This document shows positions 1 through 15,345 of a stretch of 64,000 nucleotides of DNA, one piece after another (within the stretch, counting starts at the first letter, position 1; each line of letters starts with the position of its first letter). A program made the translations under genes and the position numbers. This DNA is from Centropus unirufus (lineage: Eukaryota; Chordata; Aves; Cuculiformes; Centropidae). The notes beneath the pieces are model-generated. The model was not told the DNA's origin, searched no databases, and saw nothing but the letters and a program-made list of their open reading frames with translations. The stretch is from the NCBI GenBank assembly GCA_013397695.1, contig VYZI01000119.1:1860303-1924302 (forward strand), in the 5' to 3' direction.

Positions 1-3000
1 TTCTGTTTTAATCAAATATCTCTATTTGAAAACTGAGTACAAAATTCAACAGAGTTGATTCAACATCCAAGTTGAATCCAAAAGCATCTAAATATTAACT
101 ACCTTAGTAGCCCAAATATATTTTCAAATTAAATTTAGAAGTCTAAATGTCATTGACTAGCAATGTGATTGAGGGTCCAGTATGAAGATTTTGGTCCTTA
201 CAAATACAGTATTATCGAAAACCCCACTAAATAACTAAACACATTTTCAAAAACCAAAGTTTCAGAAACCTTTAAGAATCCAGCTACCAGTAAAATAATC
301 TTCGAAAATGTGAGAAAAATGAACCCAGCCCAACTCTGTAATCAAGCTGCCTGATGAAATCAGGTGCTAGTTTTCCTTCTCCATGACAGTAAATAGAGGG
401 TACCTTTTGTTTTGATGTGCTTTCCTTCTGCATGAAGGACATAACTATAGTCTTTTATAATGCTCATGATAACATGAAGAAAGAAATAAAGTTATTTCTG
501 TACCTATTCTCCTGAATGAACGTTGCCCTTTCTAAGATATGCACTGAATCCAAGTCAACTTTGTCAATCTTTGATTTCAACAAGAATGTGTTACCCAGGC
601 ACCATCTTTAATTCACTTAGGAGCAGCAACTGGGATATAGGAAAATAATATTTTAATTAATGCTAGCTTATTGCTAGAAGGGGTGGAAGGAATAATAGAA
701 GATATATAAGTTATTCAGGAGGAAAATATGGGTGCTGTTGAACACTGAGTTGTGTTCTCATTGCAAATAATCTAAGCAGTTGGTTCAACTAGAATTATTG
801 TTCTTGAATCAGAAAATTCTGCTTTTTCAGAGAAAGGAGAACTTGTGCAGATAAAATATTAGATATGTTTCCCACCAGAAACAGATAGAGGAAAGCTTAG
901 CAGAGACCTACCAGTGTATCAGAAGGGTGCCTTTTCAAGCCAGCAGAGCCATCTGCAATGCTCTCTTAATGGCTAGGAGGAAAGAGGAGAGAGCAGTAGC
1001 AACAGCTACATCTATAGATTCCCTTGACAGAGATTTTCTAACTTTATCACCTAAAAGTCAGCTGCCTAAATGTCAGCTAGTCCCCTGGGCTCCTTTAGAG
1101 TCAAAGGAGAGAAAGAGGCACCTCCAGAAGACCATTCATCTCATCCTAAAGTAGATATCTAAGACAGGTTCAATGAATCACTATCTCATTTCTTTCTGAT
1201 TCTATGGCCAAGAGGAGAATGTGATGCCTAACTTTGGTAATATGAATCCTTCCCTACTGTCATTTTTCACTCAACTCTGAATCTTCACTTTGGGATTTTC
1301 AGCTTTGTGCTTTTTGGATCTTGACTCCCTTTCTTGCCACTGCCGCCAAGCTTCATGATGCCTGACCTGACCTTTCACATTTACCTGAGCCAAAGCCTGC
1401 TGGAGGATACTCTGCTGTGAATAACCTTTGGATCGGACCTCAAGGGAAAAGCAGTTCAAGGGCAAAGGTGCTCATTCTGTAATAAAAGATTATTACAGAA
1501 TACTGTAATATTCTGCAATAAAAGTTTATTACAGAACAGCAAGTTAGTTTACTCCAGCCTCTTGCGGAATAAGTTCTCCCTTGAATATTTAAGACAAGGA
1601 CAATGCATTGATCAGCCCAGCTCTGTCCAGAAGTTTGGCTGGATTTTGACTTCATATCTTGCACCGTGATACATAACTTGATTAATTGCATCACAATTGC
1701 TCCATATGGTTGTCAGTCATTTCTGACCAGCAGAAAGGCAATGAGAGGTGTAAGACTCTCTGAAATGTCTATATTGCAAGAGAACTTCCTCAGCAGTCTG
1801 ATGAAAAATGGACTTTCAGTCTGAATTTTAGAAATCCATCTAATCTGGAGTAAATCAGAATGTTATTAGATTTGGGCAATATGTAAAACTATTGTCTAAA
1901 TGGGTTCATGTTTGTCCTTGAGGCAAAACCACATGATTAATTAAGTGATTTTTTTTAAATCCCAACCAGAGAATCAGTTGAGCACATGAATAGTCAACCA
2001 GTCAACAACTGGTTATACAGCAGTATCATTAGAAAGCAATTATAGCATCTAGTGACTATGTATGAAAATTTTCTCAGACTTTCCACCCAAAGATTAATGT
2101 TAAAGACTTCTTACCAAAATAAAAAATAGTTTATGCTGTCCATCAAAATAGCTTTCCTTATTCCAAATTCTGGAAAAGGGGAACCAGAAGATAAAACATC
2201 CTGGAAAACATGCTGCTGGAAAACATCAGCAAAGAGAAGCTGTCAATCAGGGTACTGTGTTGTACACTATAAAAATGTCCTGACTTGAGAGCATCCATTC
2301 TCTCTGCATGTATGAGAAAAACAAACTGTTACACAGTTTACTGGTTTCCTTTTATTAACAGAATTTCCTTTGAAAGGCAGCTTTTAGCAGAGTAAGATCT
2401 TGAAATGTGGAAATTTGTTTGTAAGTTATGGACAAAAGCAGCCCACATGTGAAATGCATGGGTAAAGTTGTGCAAACAATGAAATCCTAAAAAAATCTGG
2501 AAGCCTACTTGAGAACTTCCAACCTTGCAGATTTAAAAGCCTAAGAATAAGAATGAAAAGCATCTTTGCACTTGAATTTTCAAAAACTTACCATATAAAT
2601 AATAAGTTTGTGTACAAAAACCCATCCATGGTTTAAAATCACTTTTAAGCAGATCAAAGGAAAACAATTCACACTCCTAGTTCAGTTACATCTACCAATA
2701 CATGCTCCTATCCATCTATCTATATGGATCTACGTGAGTTAAACACACCAATGTGAACTTCATTAAATCAGACTTTGATGTTCTTTACATAACTTAATCA
2801 AACCCCAGGGATCTTTATCACTTTCTCATCAGAACTAACAGGATACAGCGACAGTAAAATGTACCATTACCGGAATTTCATTATTATGGGGTGCCATGTA
2901 TTTCCTTTTATAATGTAAAATAACATTCGAATCTCTCAGTCCAGTGTGGATATTAACACCATATAAGAAATATTCGCAAAAGGAATGGGAAGCAATATGC

Positions 3001-5736
3001 CATTTCTAAAGCTATTCTGTCTTTCTCAGAAACACAGAGTAAATCAGTGATTTCAACCTCAGATTGGTCTCCATTTTTTCTACTAGTACTCTTGCAATTA
3101 ACATTAAAGGTTTAAAACTAGTCAAATAGCTGCAAAATACTTCTTATGAAGTATTATGTATTTATTCCCTTTGCTTCCCTGTATATCCACAATCATTTTG
3201 ATATTGGTGCATTTTTAGGATGTAGGATAATTGTGCTAGTGCAATTTTGTGTCATGTCATGCAGAGCAATGCAGTTCAGTTAAAAAACCTTGCTTAGCTT
3301 TTGTCAGTAAAATAGTCTGTGTCCTTCCCAGTAGATACTGTCATCCCAGGACCTGTCTCCAACAGTGTCCCATGGCACTTGTTTAGAGAATAAAACAAAA
3401 ACACAGGGCATGAACAGAGTGCTTTCTCCAGGCTATACCTCCTAAACAATCAGAGGAGGTCTTGAGATTTCCTGTACAGGTCATATCCAGACACCATCCT
3501 CCATTCATTAATCCTAAAAGAAGTTATTAACCCATTTAGGAATCCAGTTATCCTAGTGCAAATGTAGATAACAGGTGTGATTGATCCCGTACGTTTTGTT
3601 CAACATTTGCTGTTCAATTCATGTCAATATAGCACACCTCTAGAGAACGACTGGGGTAGGTAAACTTGTTCAGAGAGGGAGACTGCTCCAGCATTGGTTT
3701 CCCACGAGGAGAGAGGAAACTGCAGAGTGGAAGACTATGAAAGAAAAAAGAAGAAAGCACAAGTAAGAAAGCAGATTGGAGAAAGGAGAAAGAAGAAAGG
3801 AGAAAGAAGAAAGGAGAAAGGAAGGAGAAAGAAAGGAGAAAGGAGATGGAGACGGAGGTGAAGAAGAAGGAACAACAACAGCAAGAGACTGAATGCTCAG
3901 CAAGGTAAGCCTACAGCATAGTAGAAAGACTGAGGATGAGTTTATGTTAGGGTGTCACTTAGAGCCAGGAGTGCGTTTCTGAAGAAAATTATCACCACTT
4001 GGTGTGCTTTGTTTTGCATTAAGGAGTGGTCTCTGAACGTGTTAACTGGATTCATTCTGGATAAAGAAAATTGAAAGATGCCCTCCAGGACTTTCCATCC
4101 CAGCCTCAGAGGTGTTTAATGTACAGGACCACAGCAGATTTAGTTTGAAGTAAATACGCAGTGTGGGCAGTGGGTCCTCAGCAGCAAGTGCTCCGCTCCA
4201 CAAATACAGCTAATGCCTCCCTCTGTTTGCCTATGAAGATGCAGCCTGGAAAACTTTCAAGTGGAGTAGAGGCTATTACATCCAGCCCTTAAAGGTGACA
4301 GGCAACCAGAAAGGAATATAGAGACCCTGCTACAACCCGCCACGCTTCTGAGTTCATGGAAACTATGCTTGGAAACCAGGACCTCCTTTCAACACTGTAC
4401 TAGACAGTGGAAGATTTTCTTCTTAAGGTATTTTTTCTATTCTGTTTTACATAACCAATTTATTTTATTAAGTAAATATCAACTCAGCTATTTTTATCCT
4501 CAAAAACCTGTCTTTTTCAGATGAAAACCCATTTCATCCTTCAGCAACGCTCAATATACAGAAAGATTTCAGCAGATCCATAACAGAACTTTGGCCAGTT
4601 TCAGATCCCATCACAAAAAAAAATTTATAAAGGGACTTTTAAATAATGGATCATACAGGCCAATACTGGCAATATTTATGACTGCATTCCTAAGCACCTA
4701 GAAGCTGAAGCAATCCTTTGTATTGCTGAAAGGGGAGTATAATCCATATTTACACTTTGTGGATTGTCACTAGTGTTCCCTCAGGACACTGGGATGGTGC
4801 TTACTACAGGCATACGCATGATTGGCATTACTGATACAGAGCTGACAAATGCTGCATCACGGTCTACAATGCAGAGAAGCCGCCTATGCCACTTGTGATC
4901 AAATGTTGTAGTGAAAAGACATACAATAAAATGCTCACTTGACTTTCCCAGAAACATCATTAATAAAAAATGCTGAATCAATTCACTTTTGGGTTTTATT
5001 TCCCAAAATATTAAAATCTTGAGGGGAAGGAATCAGGGGCATATGAACTATACTGAAACAATACCTTACACTTAAAAAATGAAAATATGTCACTTTGTAA
5101 TCTACCGAAGCCTTCAGGGAGGAGGACAAATCCACATCATCTTCCTAAATGCCAGTTTTGTGTTTTGTCTTCTGGCATAGATAACAGATGAAATTCACAC
5201 ATAACCACATTGCTCCCTAGCAATTACATCAAGGCAGATGCTGAAAAGAATCCATTTTTTGACTGAAAGTCGTCGTGTACTTAGGCAAACATTTGTTCCA
5301 CATCTACCCTTCCCTAATAAAACAGAGCTCAGGCAATGCATTGCTAGGCACTTCAGAAAATCTTATTGCTCATTGCTTTGTATCAATTTTACTTCGTTTG
5401 ATCACATAAAGCCTTTTTGATGAGTTATATATGCATTTATAAAGCATTTTCAGATCTAAGGATGATAGGCACAAGCTAAAAATGCTATCACCATTTCCAC
5501 TGCAAAGGATTCAGAAAACATGATTTTTTTTGTTTGAGAGGAGTACAAAGCATACACCAGAGCTATAAAACATAGATTTAAATACTAATGCAAAGTCATT
5601 ACTGAAAATTTCAACACAGAGCTAACAAAATTTTCAACACTGAGAAATTACACACCGACGTTTTGGAATTAATACATATGATCTCTTCTTCAGTAATGCT
5701 TAAGTTGGAGAGATCCTACTGGAATAGGTTTCTAGA
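1..5736. other. AT-rich intergenic DNA, no gene seen
   Basis: Apart from the purine tract at 3735-3880 I see only short frames without protein-like composition or splice context. No RNA gene or intact mobile element is recognised. Confidence 0.6.
3735..3880 (+). repeat. Purine-rich (GGAGAAAGAA)n-like tract
   Basis: Almost pure A/G on the plus strand for about 145 bases, with irregular units such as AAGGAGAAAGAAG and GGAGAAAGGAA between 3778 and 3850. Homopurine-homopyrimidine tracts with mirror symmetry can form triplex structures; here it appears to be a decayed microsatellite. Confidence 0.85.
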
Positions 5737-5860
5737 AATCACGGAAACAGAGATTGGGTTGGGTTGGAATGGTCCTTAAAGATTATCCAGTTCCAACCCC
5801 CTTGTCATGGGCAGGGACACCTCCCACCAGACCAGGCTGCTAGAGCACCTAATAAAACTC
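5737..5860 (-). mobile_element. CR1 LINE fragment, degraded
   Basis: Begins near the reversed 3' tail and continues GGGTTGGAATGGTCC, CCAGTTCCAACCCCC and CATGGGCAGGGACACCTCCC, all hallmark CR1 3' UTR segments. Similarity fades after about 5860, so the original extent is unclear. Confidence 0.85.
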
Positions 5861-8800
5861 TCCCCAGGGCTCACCAGCTCAACTCTCCTCTTGCCAAGCA
5901 CAGCCTTTGGCTAGATCTGCCAACATGGGGGTCTAGGCCCACAACAACCTGTTCTCTACACCGGAGCGTAGCAGCGGATGATCTTAGAAGCCTCTTGGTA
6001 CTAAGAGGCACAGCAGGTTTCCAAGTTCATCCTGCCTGTGTCCCACTAGCAAGGCTGTAAATCTGCCTCTTCTGCATCTTTGTTACTGATGTGGTTGTTT
6101 TGCCCTACTTTGTTATGACCACCACATGATGCCATCTTTAATGTGACTCTAAATTTGGAGCCATTTTCATACAGCACAGATAAAAAAGTATGAGCAGTGA
6201 ATTTCAAGTGCTTTCATGTAGATCCCAATGTGGTACAAAATATTATTCCACTTTCAAATACGTAGATAGAAAAGTGCAAAGGTCAAAGAAATGAAAAAAA
6301 AAAAAACACAAAAAAGAAAGATGGAGCTTGGCAACCCCCATTTTGTCACTTGTTATACAACCATGTCTATGGCAAGCCAGTGGGTTGATTCACTGGAATG
6401 TGTCACTCCAAACCACTGCATTTTGCAATCTCTTACTGCCATCTTATGCCATTTTTTGTCACTGCACAATCCATGGCATACAAAAAATTCTAGAACACTT
6501 TCTCACATACAGCATTTCCTTTCATATGTGTTTGTCATCCTACCAGCTCATTATCATCTGGCCTTCCTTTCTGCACCCCCAATTCTGCAAGTAAATATTG
6601 AAAACTGAATTCTCTTTGAAGTTGATGAGAACCAACAACGCCCAGCACCTTTGAGGATCATGTCACAAAGGCTAATAATGAGCTCTCCCCTTCAAAACTA
6701 TTTCTTCAGTCGCTCATTGCTTTTCAAACGTGCAGCCTGACTCTCATTTGCACTGACTGACTCCATTTCCCACTCCAATACTGTACAGAGACTATAAAGT
6801 AAATGAAGACGGGTTTGTAATCTTCCTCCTGTAAAAAAAAAAAAGAAAAAAAAAAGATGTCTATAAATGGTGAAAACAGATTCACAGCATCCATTATTCG
6901 GGCAAAAATAATTTGCAGAGGTTGCCAATTTAAGCAGCATTAAATGAAAGAACACCAAAATCAGAGAGGCACAAGAAAAATTAGTGGTCTATAACTAGCT
7001 TTACTTTTAAATCAGAGCAGAGGTTTTTTTCCTCTCAAAAATAACTCTAAATGACATTTTGGCCTTCTGTGGGTACCTTATTTCTTGAATTCTACATTAT
7101 TCCCACTTTATGGATAAAGGAACACTGCGGGGCACCTTACCAGCAAACCATGAAAATTCAGCCTGCACTGAGTTAAAGTGGGTTTTCTCCTTTGCTGGTC
7201 CCATCAACTCTAACACATTTTCCACCAGCCAAGATATTTCTCCATTACAATCTGCAAAAACACTCCTTTTTACTCCTGCTCTAGACATTGACGTCTAGTC
7301 TAGTAAAGGAAGTACCTTGTGGCTGATATCCTAGAGCAAATATCTTAATTTCTCTTCCATTTCCTCCTCCCACGTAGTTGTGGTTTTGTCCTTGTTTCTG
7401 CACTGATGAAAATTAAACTAGAACTCAGCTTCTCCATACATCCAGTGTAAACAAACCTTCCAACCCACAGCAAATTCTGCACATTTTATGCCACATAAAC
7501 TCCATTTTCATAAAATGCACTGACTTCAACTGTTCCCAGCTCTTGTAATCCCAAAGCGTGTTGTTGCAAGACAACTAACATTTGTATTGATTTTTCAGTA
7601 TGTGCAATAATAGCTGCTTTTAAACCCACTTCAGTGATCTCTCTCAGTGACAATGCAATCAAATGACAACTGCAAAGTATTTCATTGTTTGGCTCCTTTT
7701 AATGCTGAAGAAATTCCTGTACCTCACATCATACCTTCACAGGAGAATCAATTAATGCAGTAGGACCCTACCAGCTTAAAGCAAAATTATCTTCTTCTGT
7801 GCTCAGTTTCCTGAGATATTAGTGTAAAATAGTATTACCAAAAAAAGGACTAATTGATGTGATGCCCCCTGCTCTTAGACATCATTTGGCCCTTGTGACA
7901 ACTTTCTGCTCTGTGGCCTACTCCAGCGTGGGGAAATCTAAACATTTGTGAGACACCAGTTTCTGCTTATTTTCAAGGGGAAAGGGTGCAGAATCTAACC
8001 TTGAAAACCCACAGACCATGACAGACTGATATAAACAGAACCATATGGTTAATCTTGCAATTATCTATTTTCCTTAGTTTTGTATAATTCCCTATGCTCT
8101 CTGTTTTTCAACAAAAGAGACCTAATTCACCATTCAGGTGCAAAACAGGGCCCCTACTGTAAACAAGGGAAATCAGAGTTGTACTCAAGGTCATTAAAAA
8201 TACTGGCTTCTTCTTTTTTTTTAATCTAAAACTGGTTAATTAAAGATCTTACTACTACAAGAAGAGGAAGAGAAAATATAGAGGAAAATGGTGTAGATTA
8301 ACAGGGCCAACCTATTTCTCACTGATAACACTGGTCTATTGAAAACTGAAAGGAAATACAGTTAGCAGGTAGGAAGCTCTGTTAATGTTACATTATTCAA
8401 TATTTTTAAAGTAAAATGTAATCTGATGTAGTTTTATGTGCTGAGGGGGCGGAGTTCACAATCAGACGGGAAATAAACTTCAAAATAGGTCTATAGACAT
8501 TGTTGTAGAGAGACCTACAATAAAATAACTTGGCAGTTCAACATCCATAGCAAGGCAACACACATTCTAAACCAAAGATGATGCATTTGTATGGCTGAAG
8601 AGCATTCTACCCATCCTTATGTATGTCTACAGCAAAGTGCCCCTGGAAATTCCAGGTAAAAAAAGAAAGTTTCTTAGCACAGAGAAAAACAAAGAAGTGC
8701 CTCTAGTACATTTATTTTAAAATACAATTGTTGGGGAAAAGAAAAGAATGAAAAAAAGAGTTTTTCTATGTATCTTGAAAGCTTTTGAATTTATGTTTGT

Positions 8801-11800
8801 TATTTTACACAAGTATTTAAAAATGTTAGTCCTTCAGGGTTACTAAGTACAATGTCTGCTGCTTCACAACTGCTTAAAAGTTTCTTTAGAAATCAGTTGG
8901 CTCTACTTCTGTATTAATTTTACACTCAACAGCAATATTGCAAATCTCCAGATTCACAGTCCAAGCCTGCTCACAAAGGTTCTCCTGAGACACAGCTTTA
9001 ATGCAATAGACCTCCCTGCCTTTCTAGAATTACTGCCCTGACACCATCTGCTTTGACAGCTCTTCTTCTGCCATCCCTTTTTCTGGCAGTTGCTATGCAT
9101 TGTCCTGCTGCCTCCGCAGGTCCTACCTGTTCCATTTTCGCTCCCTGGCGCTTAGCCATTTTTGATTAGGGAGCCCCCAGAGCAGTTCAAAAGCATTTTT
9201 ATAGACAGTTTTTCCTGTGAACATTGTCTTTTGGCTGACCTTTGAACGGTGATTTGGCTTTTCTCCTGCTGTATCACTTACATTCCCACTAACCCAGTTG
9301 CTGTTGCAATTGCAGTAGCTATTCTTAAACAATCTGTCTCAGACATTCCTGCAAAATTATTGATATAATTTGTTTAAATCTCAGGTATTAAATGATCTAC
9401 TTTGTATCTTTAGTTGTGTTTTTGCCAAGTTACATGATGCTACTTCTTCTATTTCAAACCCCTAAAAAAATCTTCTCCACTAAGCAAAAGCTGGTGCAAT
9501 AGTTCCCAACTTTCCCACCAGCTGGTAGCTGCACAGTTTGAGGATCCATCCATAGGCTGTGTGTGTCCCAGTGACAGGTAACTGCTGTGACAAGCATCTG
9601 TATTTGGAAGCAACAACATCACTGCACCAAGAGTCTGCTCTGGACTCAGGAACGTAAAGATGCCTTAAACTCCCTCTGACAAGAGGAACATCACCTCTTC
9701 ACCTCTGTTGTGCCGGGTGGTGCTTGAGGCAGGTGCTCAGTCTCTTGCAGAGAGCCAATGGGTTCGGGGAGAAAAGCTTTGGGCAGCAGACACGCAACTT
9801 CCCCTTAAATTCAGAAAGGATGCTGAACTGTCTTTTCTGCCAGAGAAACTGCCTTTAACAGCATATACAAAAAGCATTCGAGAAGATTAATATTAGGCAG
9901 TGAACACTGGCATTACCATTCTACAGGGTTTCACTCCTAACTGCACTTTTGGGTATAGACTGAACACTATTCTGTCTTTTATACGAGGCTTAAGTTTTCC
10001 TTTGGAGCAGGGTTAGAGTGGCTAGGGATTCCTTTTCTAAGGAAGGACATGAAGAAGAGAGTGGTAACACAGCAAACCTAGGCCACCAAGGAATTCCATA
10101 AATGGGGGAAAAATCTGTAAAAGGCAGAGAAGCAGGTGAAAAACACATCCGCTGGAATGAGTGAACTGGGAAAAGCGGGGACGGAAAAGCCACAGGATAT
10201 AGCCAAAACCGAGGGTCTTCAAAGGCAAGAATTTCAACCTTCATCATGAAAAATCTGAAGGGTAATAAATGAAAGCTTGCCAAAAATAGAGAGACAACAT
10301 CAATTTCTGTTGCCTTTTCCATTAACTTTTTATGTATGAAAACAAAAAAAAAAAGACTTGGCACAAAAGTTTGGGAGACATTTCTAACAGTTTCACTTAC
10401 CCTTTCAAGGTCATTGGTGTGCCACTATCTGCTTCTAACCTTAATGTCCCTGACTACAAGAAAGCACGCACGGTCTCTTGCTTTCAGCTGCCCTGATACG
10501 GATCCCACTCCTGCATCTTCTTCTCATTCAAATTCTTGCACACTGAATTTCAGCTGATTTCTGAATTGTCACACCCTGGCATAGCTATTTTTATCTCCTA
10601 CTTCCAAGATCTGCAGCATAATCTTTTGATGCGTATATTTAAAACAAGCATCTGTTACAGACACCTTTACAGTTGTTTTGTATAGTCATCATTTCAGATC
10701 AATAGGCATAATTAACAATAATCTTCAAATTGTTAAGAACCAGAACAAAACCAAAGTTACGCTTTGCTGCAAATAGTTAAAAGATATGATGCTTAATGTT
10801 TTCTTTTAAAAAAGATGAAGAAAATCCAATGATCAGCCTAGATTTAAAGTGATTGGTTGTCTATCTTTTCCCCCACCAATGGTGTAATAGCAAGATCTCA
10901 CTGGAATTGATACCTTGGGAATAAAAGACCAAGCAAACGGCTTTCAGTCTGTCTAGAGTCAAACAATAGATTTCCTTGCTGCAGGAGATTCAAATTATAG
11001 GGTCAAGTCTAATAATTACAGCCTGTGTAGCTTTACAAAAGCTAACATCTGTTGCATTGCATACCAAATGAAACTCGTGCTTCAAGACATTAAACTATAA
11101 CTTGTCCTGATGAAAAAGAAGCTCGTTTTGCTCCATGCCATGGCATTGTGACTCTGGGATAGGTGCAGTATAGTTAAATAAATTAACAATATGTAAAGGA
11201 AAGAGTTTTTTTTTTAAAAAAAAAAGTCTAATTCAAGCTTAGATGATTTTAAGTGTTGATTTCTAAAAATAATTTATTTTCCATTGTGTGATTTCCATTA
11301 CATTAACAGAAATGTGAGCAAACAGACAAATTCAAGAAATAGGTTAGGGAAAAGCCACCCTGGGGAGAAAAACAGTCCTGGGCTCACGCACCTAAGAGTT
11401 TAAGGCTTGTTGACAAACCAGGCCATACCCATGAGCAAAGAAGAGGGTCTAAGAGCTATGCCTCAGAAAGAGAAAGAGACTTGGGATAAAAGCTCCTTTT
11501 CTTTGCATTTTGAAGCTGGGACAAAGGTCTCTGCAATCAGCTGGGAGAGAGGGAGTCAAAGAAATGAACTGTGCTTGTGGAAAGAGGGAGACTAGGGTCT
11601 CTTACAGCTAGGGTCTCCTACAGCAGTGCTCCTTCATTGTTGCTGATTAAGCACTAATGAAGCACGGAGTGAGTGCAATCCTGGAATCTCCTGACAAAAA
11701 AGATGTAAGCAAACAAAAGACATGAGGACAGCTAAGGCACCGGGAAGTAAAAGAAAAACTCCAACATCAGAGGGTCTTTTTAGAAGTGGGTAGCCTGAAG

Positions 11801-14800
11801 CTGCCAAAGATGCTTGGAATAGTTTTTCATTTCTAGCCTCCTCTAATCTGCATCTTCTGTTAACCTAGGTGGCACATAATTTCATCTCTTCTTTTAGCAA
11901 TCAGAATAATTAATCAATAAGTATCCTTCCAAGAACAGCAAGAGGCTCTCTCCAGCACCAAATCTTTCCATCAAGATGGGACAATTTTCTAAAAGTTTGG
12001 TCAGCACACTTCTAAAAGTTTCATGGCCTCTCACGGAGGTCAGGACGCAGGGATTTCTTTTGGCCTTAAAATCCAGCATTCCATAATTCTCCCCAATTGT
12101 ATGGTTGCCTCCGCAAAGCTCCTTTAAAGCGCTCTCACTGAATGTGTAATTGCTGTAACTGCCAGGTTCCCAGTGGTGAAATTACAGAGGCATATTGCCT
12201 TGCTGGAAAGGAGTATTTGTGGGCAGTTAACTTTAAGATGTTCAGCAGTGCTTGTATGTAAAAAGTATATATGCATGTTTTGCTCCCAGTTACTGAGAAC
12301 TTCAAAGAAAATATAAAATTACAGATTGGGGAAAATACATAGTATTTCCTGCACAATTCACAAAAGCTCAGATGACATTTTAAAAAACAACAAACCATGA
12401 CTTAGTATTAAAATTGTTAAGTATGCAAATTTTAATTAAGAATCTTAAATTTTCAGATTCTGCTAGATTACTAGCTTTAAGTTATGATTTTTTTTTTTTT
12501 AATTCCTTATTTTGACAATTATTTTCTTGGCAAAGATTTATATATTCCTTATAGAGAATAATTCCAGGCCATTTCCTCACAAATGCAATACTGAAGACCA
12601 CTTCAAGGAACCTTTCTGAAATGTTCATATCCTTGAACAGGGACTGTAACCTTTTCCCTCTTGAGTGCTGCTGAGCACAGAACATGAGACATTTCAGTGA
12701 GACCTACCACAGGGACCAGTTTTAAATCTTATTTCTAACAGTTGTAACCTAACTTTCCCCCTGACAGCATTATTAATATCAGTATGTTCCATGATTTAGG
12801 GCTTCATTCAGTTGTGACCGAAGACAAATCACCGCCTCCTAACTGATTTCAGGAACAACTGTACTAAGTTCTCTGCAGTTTTACAGAACTGGTCAATAAT
12901 GATGTGTTGATAATTTTTTTTGTCCTGACCAGCAGACTAAATCTATCGGCTCACTTCATCAACAGTGAGCTACAGTGAGAGAATAATTTCCTGCTTACAT
13001 TATACGTTAAAGCTGACTTTAAAAAAAAAAAAAAAACAGAATAAAAAGATCTCCACTTCTGTTACCAGGAGCAACTTAAAAATAGAAAAGTCAGATTGCA
13101 TCTAAGCCCAGTCTGAGCCACTGGTCTTTTTATGGAGTTACCTCTAAAATCCCTTTACTTTGTCAAATCCCTATTTAGGAGGAAGCCTGTGAGGAAAAGA
13201 AATGACAGATGTCTTTTCTGAACCTGTGAAATGCTGAGTTGTTTAAAGGAGAGTAAAAATGTGACAAATCCATTCATCTTTTCCAGCATTACGGCCACTT
13301 CCCATACTTGGACTGCCAATTCTACTCATAGGACTGCATCCCCCAACAGAGAGAGTAAAGATGCAGTCACCAACCTGAGTTACAGAAGCTGTTAACATTC
13401 CTTGGAAGCTCTGCAGCCAAGCTCAGAGTGAGAAGGCTGGAGGCATTTCTCTTTCTCGATTGATTCCTGTGCATTGTTCAAGGGGAATCTTGCTCTCCTT
13501 TAAAATTCTCACCAGCCTCACCTCCTGTGAGCCCTGGGATGTTCCTCTCAAGCCTCAGCAAGTCTGTCAGTCATTCTCTTAAGTCCACTGAGGGTAAAAA
13601 AGCCTCCTGAGGACAGATATTTCCTTAAAAGAGGATATTTCATAGAAATCATCTAAGTTCTACATTGGTTCCATCTTATCCAGTAAATTTTCCGTTTGGA
13701 AATAAAGTCCCAGTAAGGGCAGGGCTACTGATTTTGTGCTCTCTTTCTTCCACATATTTTTCTCCTTGAAAGATAAAGCTCAAGTAAGAGTTTGGGACTC
13801 TTTGGTCATAATTTTTAAGTTAAGAATTCAGCAATTTAGAACTATGCCTAACTTTAAGTTTTAAAGAAGAACGATCCTTTTTCTCAGATTTCACCTTCTT
13901 AATTTTGAGTCTCGTATGGTTTTGAAAAGTTAATATATCTGGCTTACAGTAGATATTTATTTGCTTTACAGAGTGATTGTCAATGCCATATGAGACTGGC
14001 CGATTTTGCATAAAACATTGTAATAAATAACCAAGTAATACATAGGCATGACACAGAGCCTCCATTCATTAAATGTTTTACTGAACAGTAAGTCAGCATC
14101 AGAGACACACAACAGAGAAACATCAGTCAACACAGCTACTTCAAATTGTCCTTTCACAAGAGTATTTGGCAGCATCTTTAACAGCTATTTCCTTGCCACT
14201 CACAATCCAAACCTCAAAAAACTCACCTCACTAAATAAATCCAGTTCCACTGCTAGAAGCCATAAGCAACGTAGCATTTCACTGTTACCATACAGAAACA
14301 GATCCAAACATTAAGCCATCTGTTTCCTAAGGAAAAAAACAAATCCCACACAGTTTAGCACTTTCTCCATCCCTTTGTAGTCTGTAGTTAAGTTTTCTGT
14401 TTTTTAATTCAGCTCTAAGTTAACAGAATGATATTCATAATTAAATTAGCTTTTCCAACTCTGAAACAGCAGTTAAATCCATCCTTTCAAAAAATGCCTC
14501 CTACTCAAACTATAGGACAGTGAAAGCTTATTATCCGTAGATTTGGCTTTATATTCAAATTCTATGTGACAGACTCTCATTCTACTTAAACTGGAGCTTT
14601 GCAAAGTACACTTAAAGAGCACAAAGTAACAATGTAGCTATAATTATTAAATTGTCCTTCATGTATAATGCTCTTGCAGTACATGCTAACTACTCAATAA
14701 TGCTTGACCTTGTTTCACAGAAAAGTTTTTTTCCATTCTTAATTTTCATCTAAAGTAATTTTATAACCAGCCATAGAAAAGTTCTTCCAGGCTTCATCCA

Positions 14801-15345
14801 CTTAAGCTCTTAATTATGATGACTTTTTATAATATTTCAACAACACACACTGTCTTCCCAGAAAGTTAAAAATTGAACTATGAAGTGCATAACACGTTTG
14901 AGATTTCTTTGCACATCCACAGACACACAAGGAACTACTCTGACAGATTCTGTTTGATACAGGCTGTCTTTCATAAAAAGGCAAATCACTTTTAATCAAT
15001 GGTTAAATCAGAATGGGCTTGAACACACAAAACCAACCTGGAGAGCACCCAGTTTGGCTTCATTACATTATCCAACACTTCTTTGAAAAGCTGTATTGTC
15101 GATTGCTTGGTAAACAGGATTCAGTATTTAGAGTGTGTCCACAGTTACATATTTAAAGTAAATCCTCTGCAAACACCTAGGCTGAACAAAAAGAGAAAGT
15201 AGTGCTGTGACCCACAACTTTCAAATGGATTTTTAACTCTCTGCTTAATGAAACAATTCATTTATGGGGAATACAAATTTATCATTTCCTCTGTGCTCAT
15301 TTTCCTTTTACATTTTATTCCTCAAAGTCAGCAGTGCCCAGAATT
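5861..15345. other. AT-rich intergenic DNA, no gene seen
   Basis: Frames up to 124 codons occur (for example 9990-10364, minus) but are low-complexity Phe/Leu/Ser-rich and lack similarity I can recognise. Short A- and T-runs are the only repeats noted. Part of 13.8-15.8 kb could be 3' UTR of the unidentified minus-strand exon at 15828. Confidence 0.5.
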
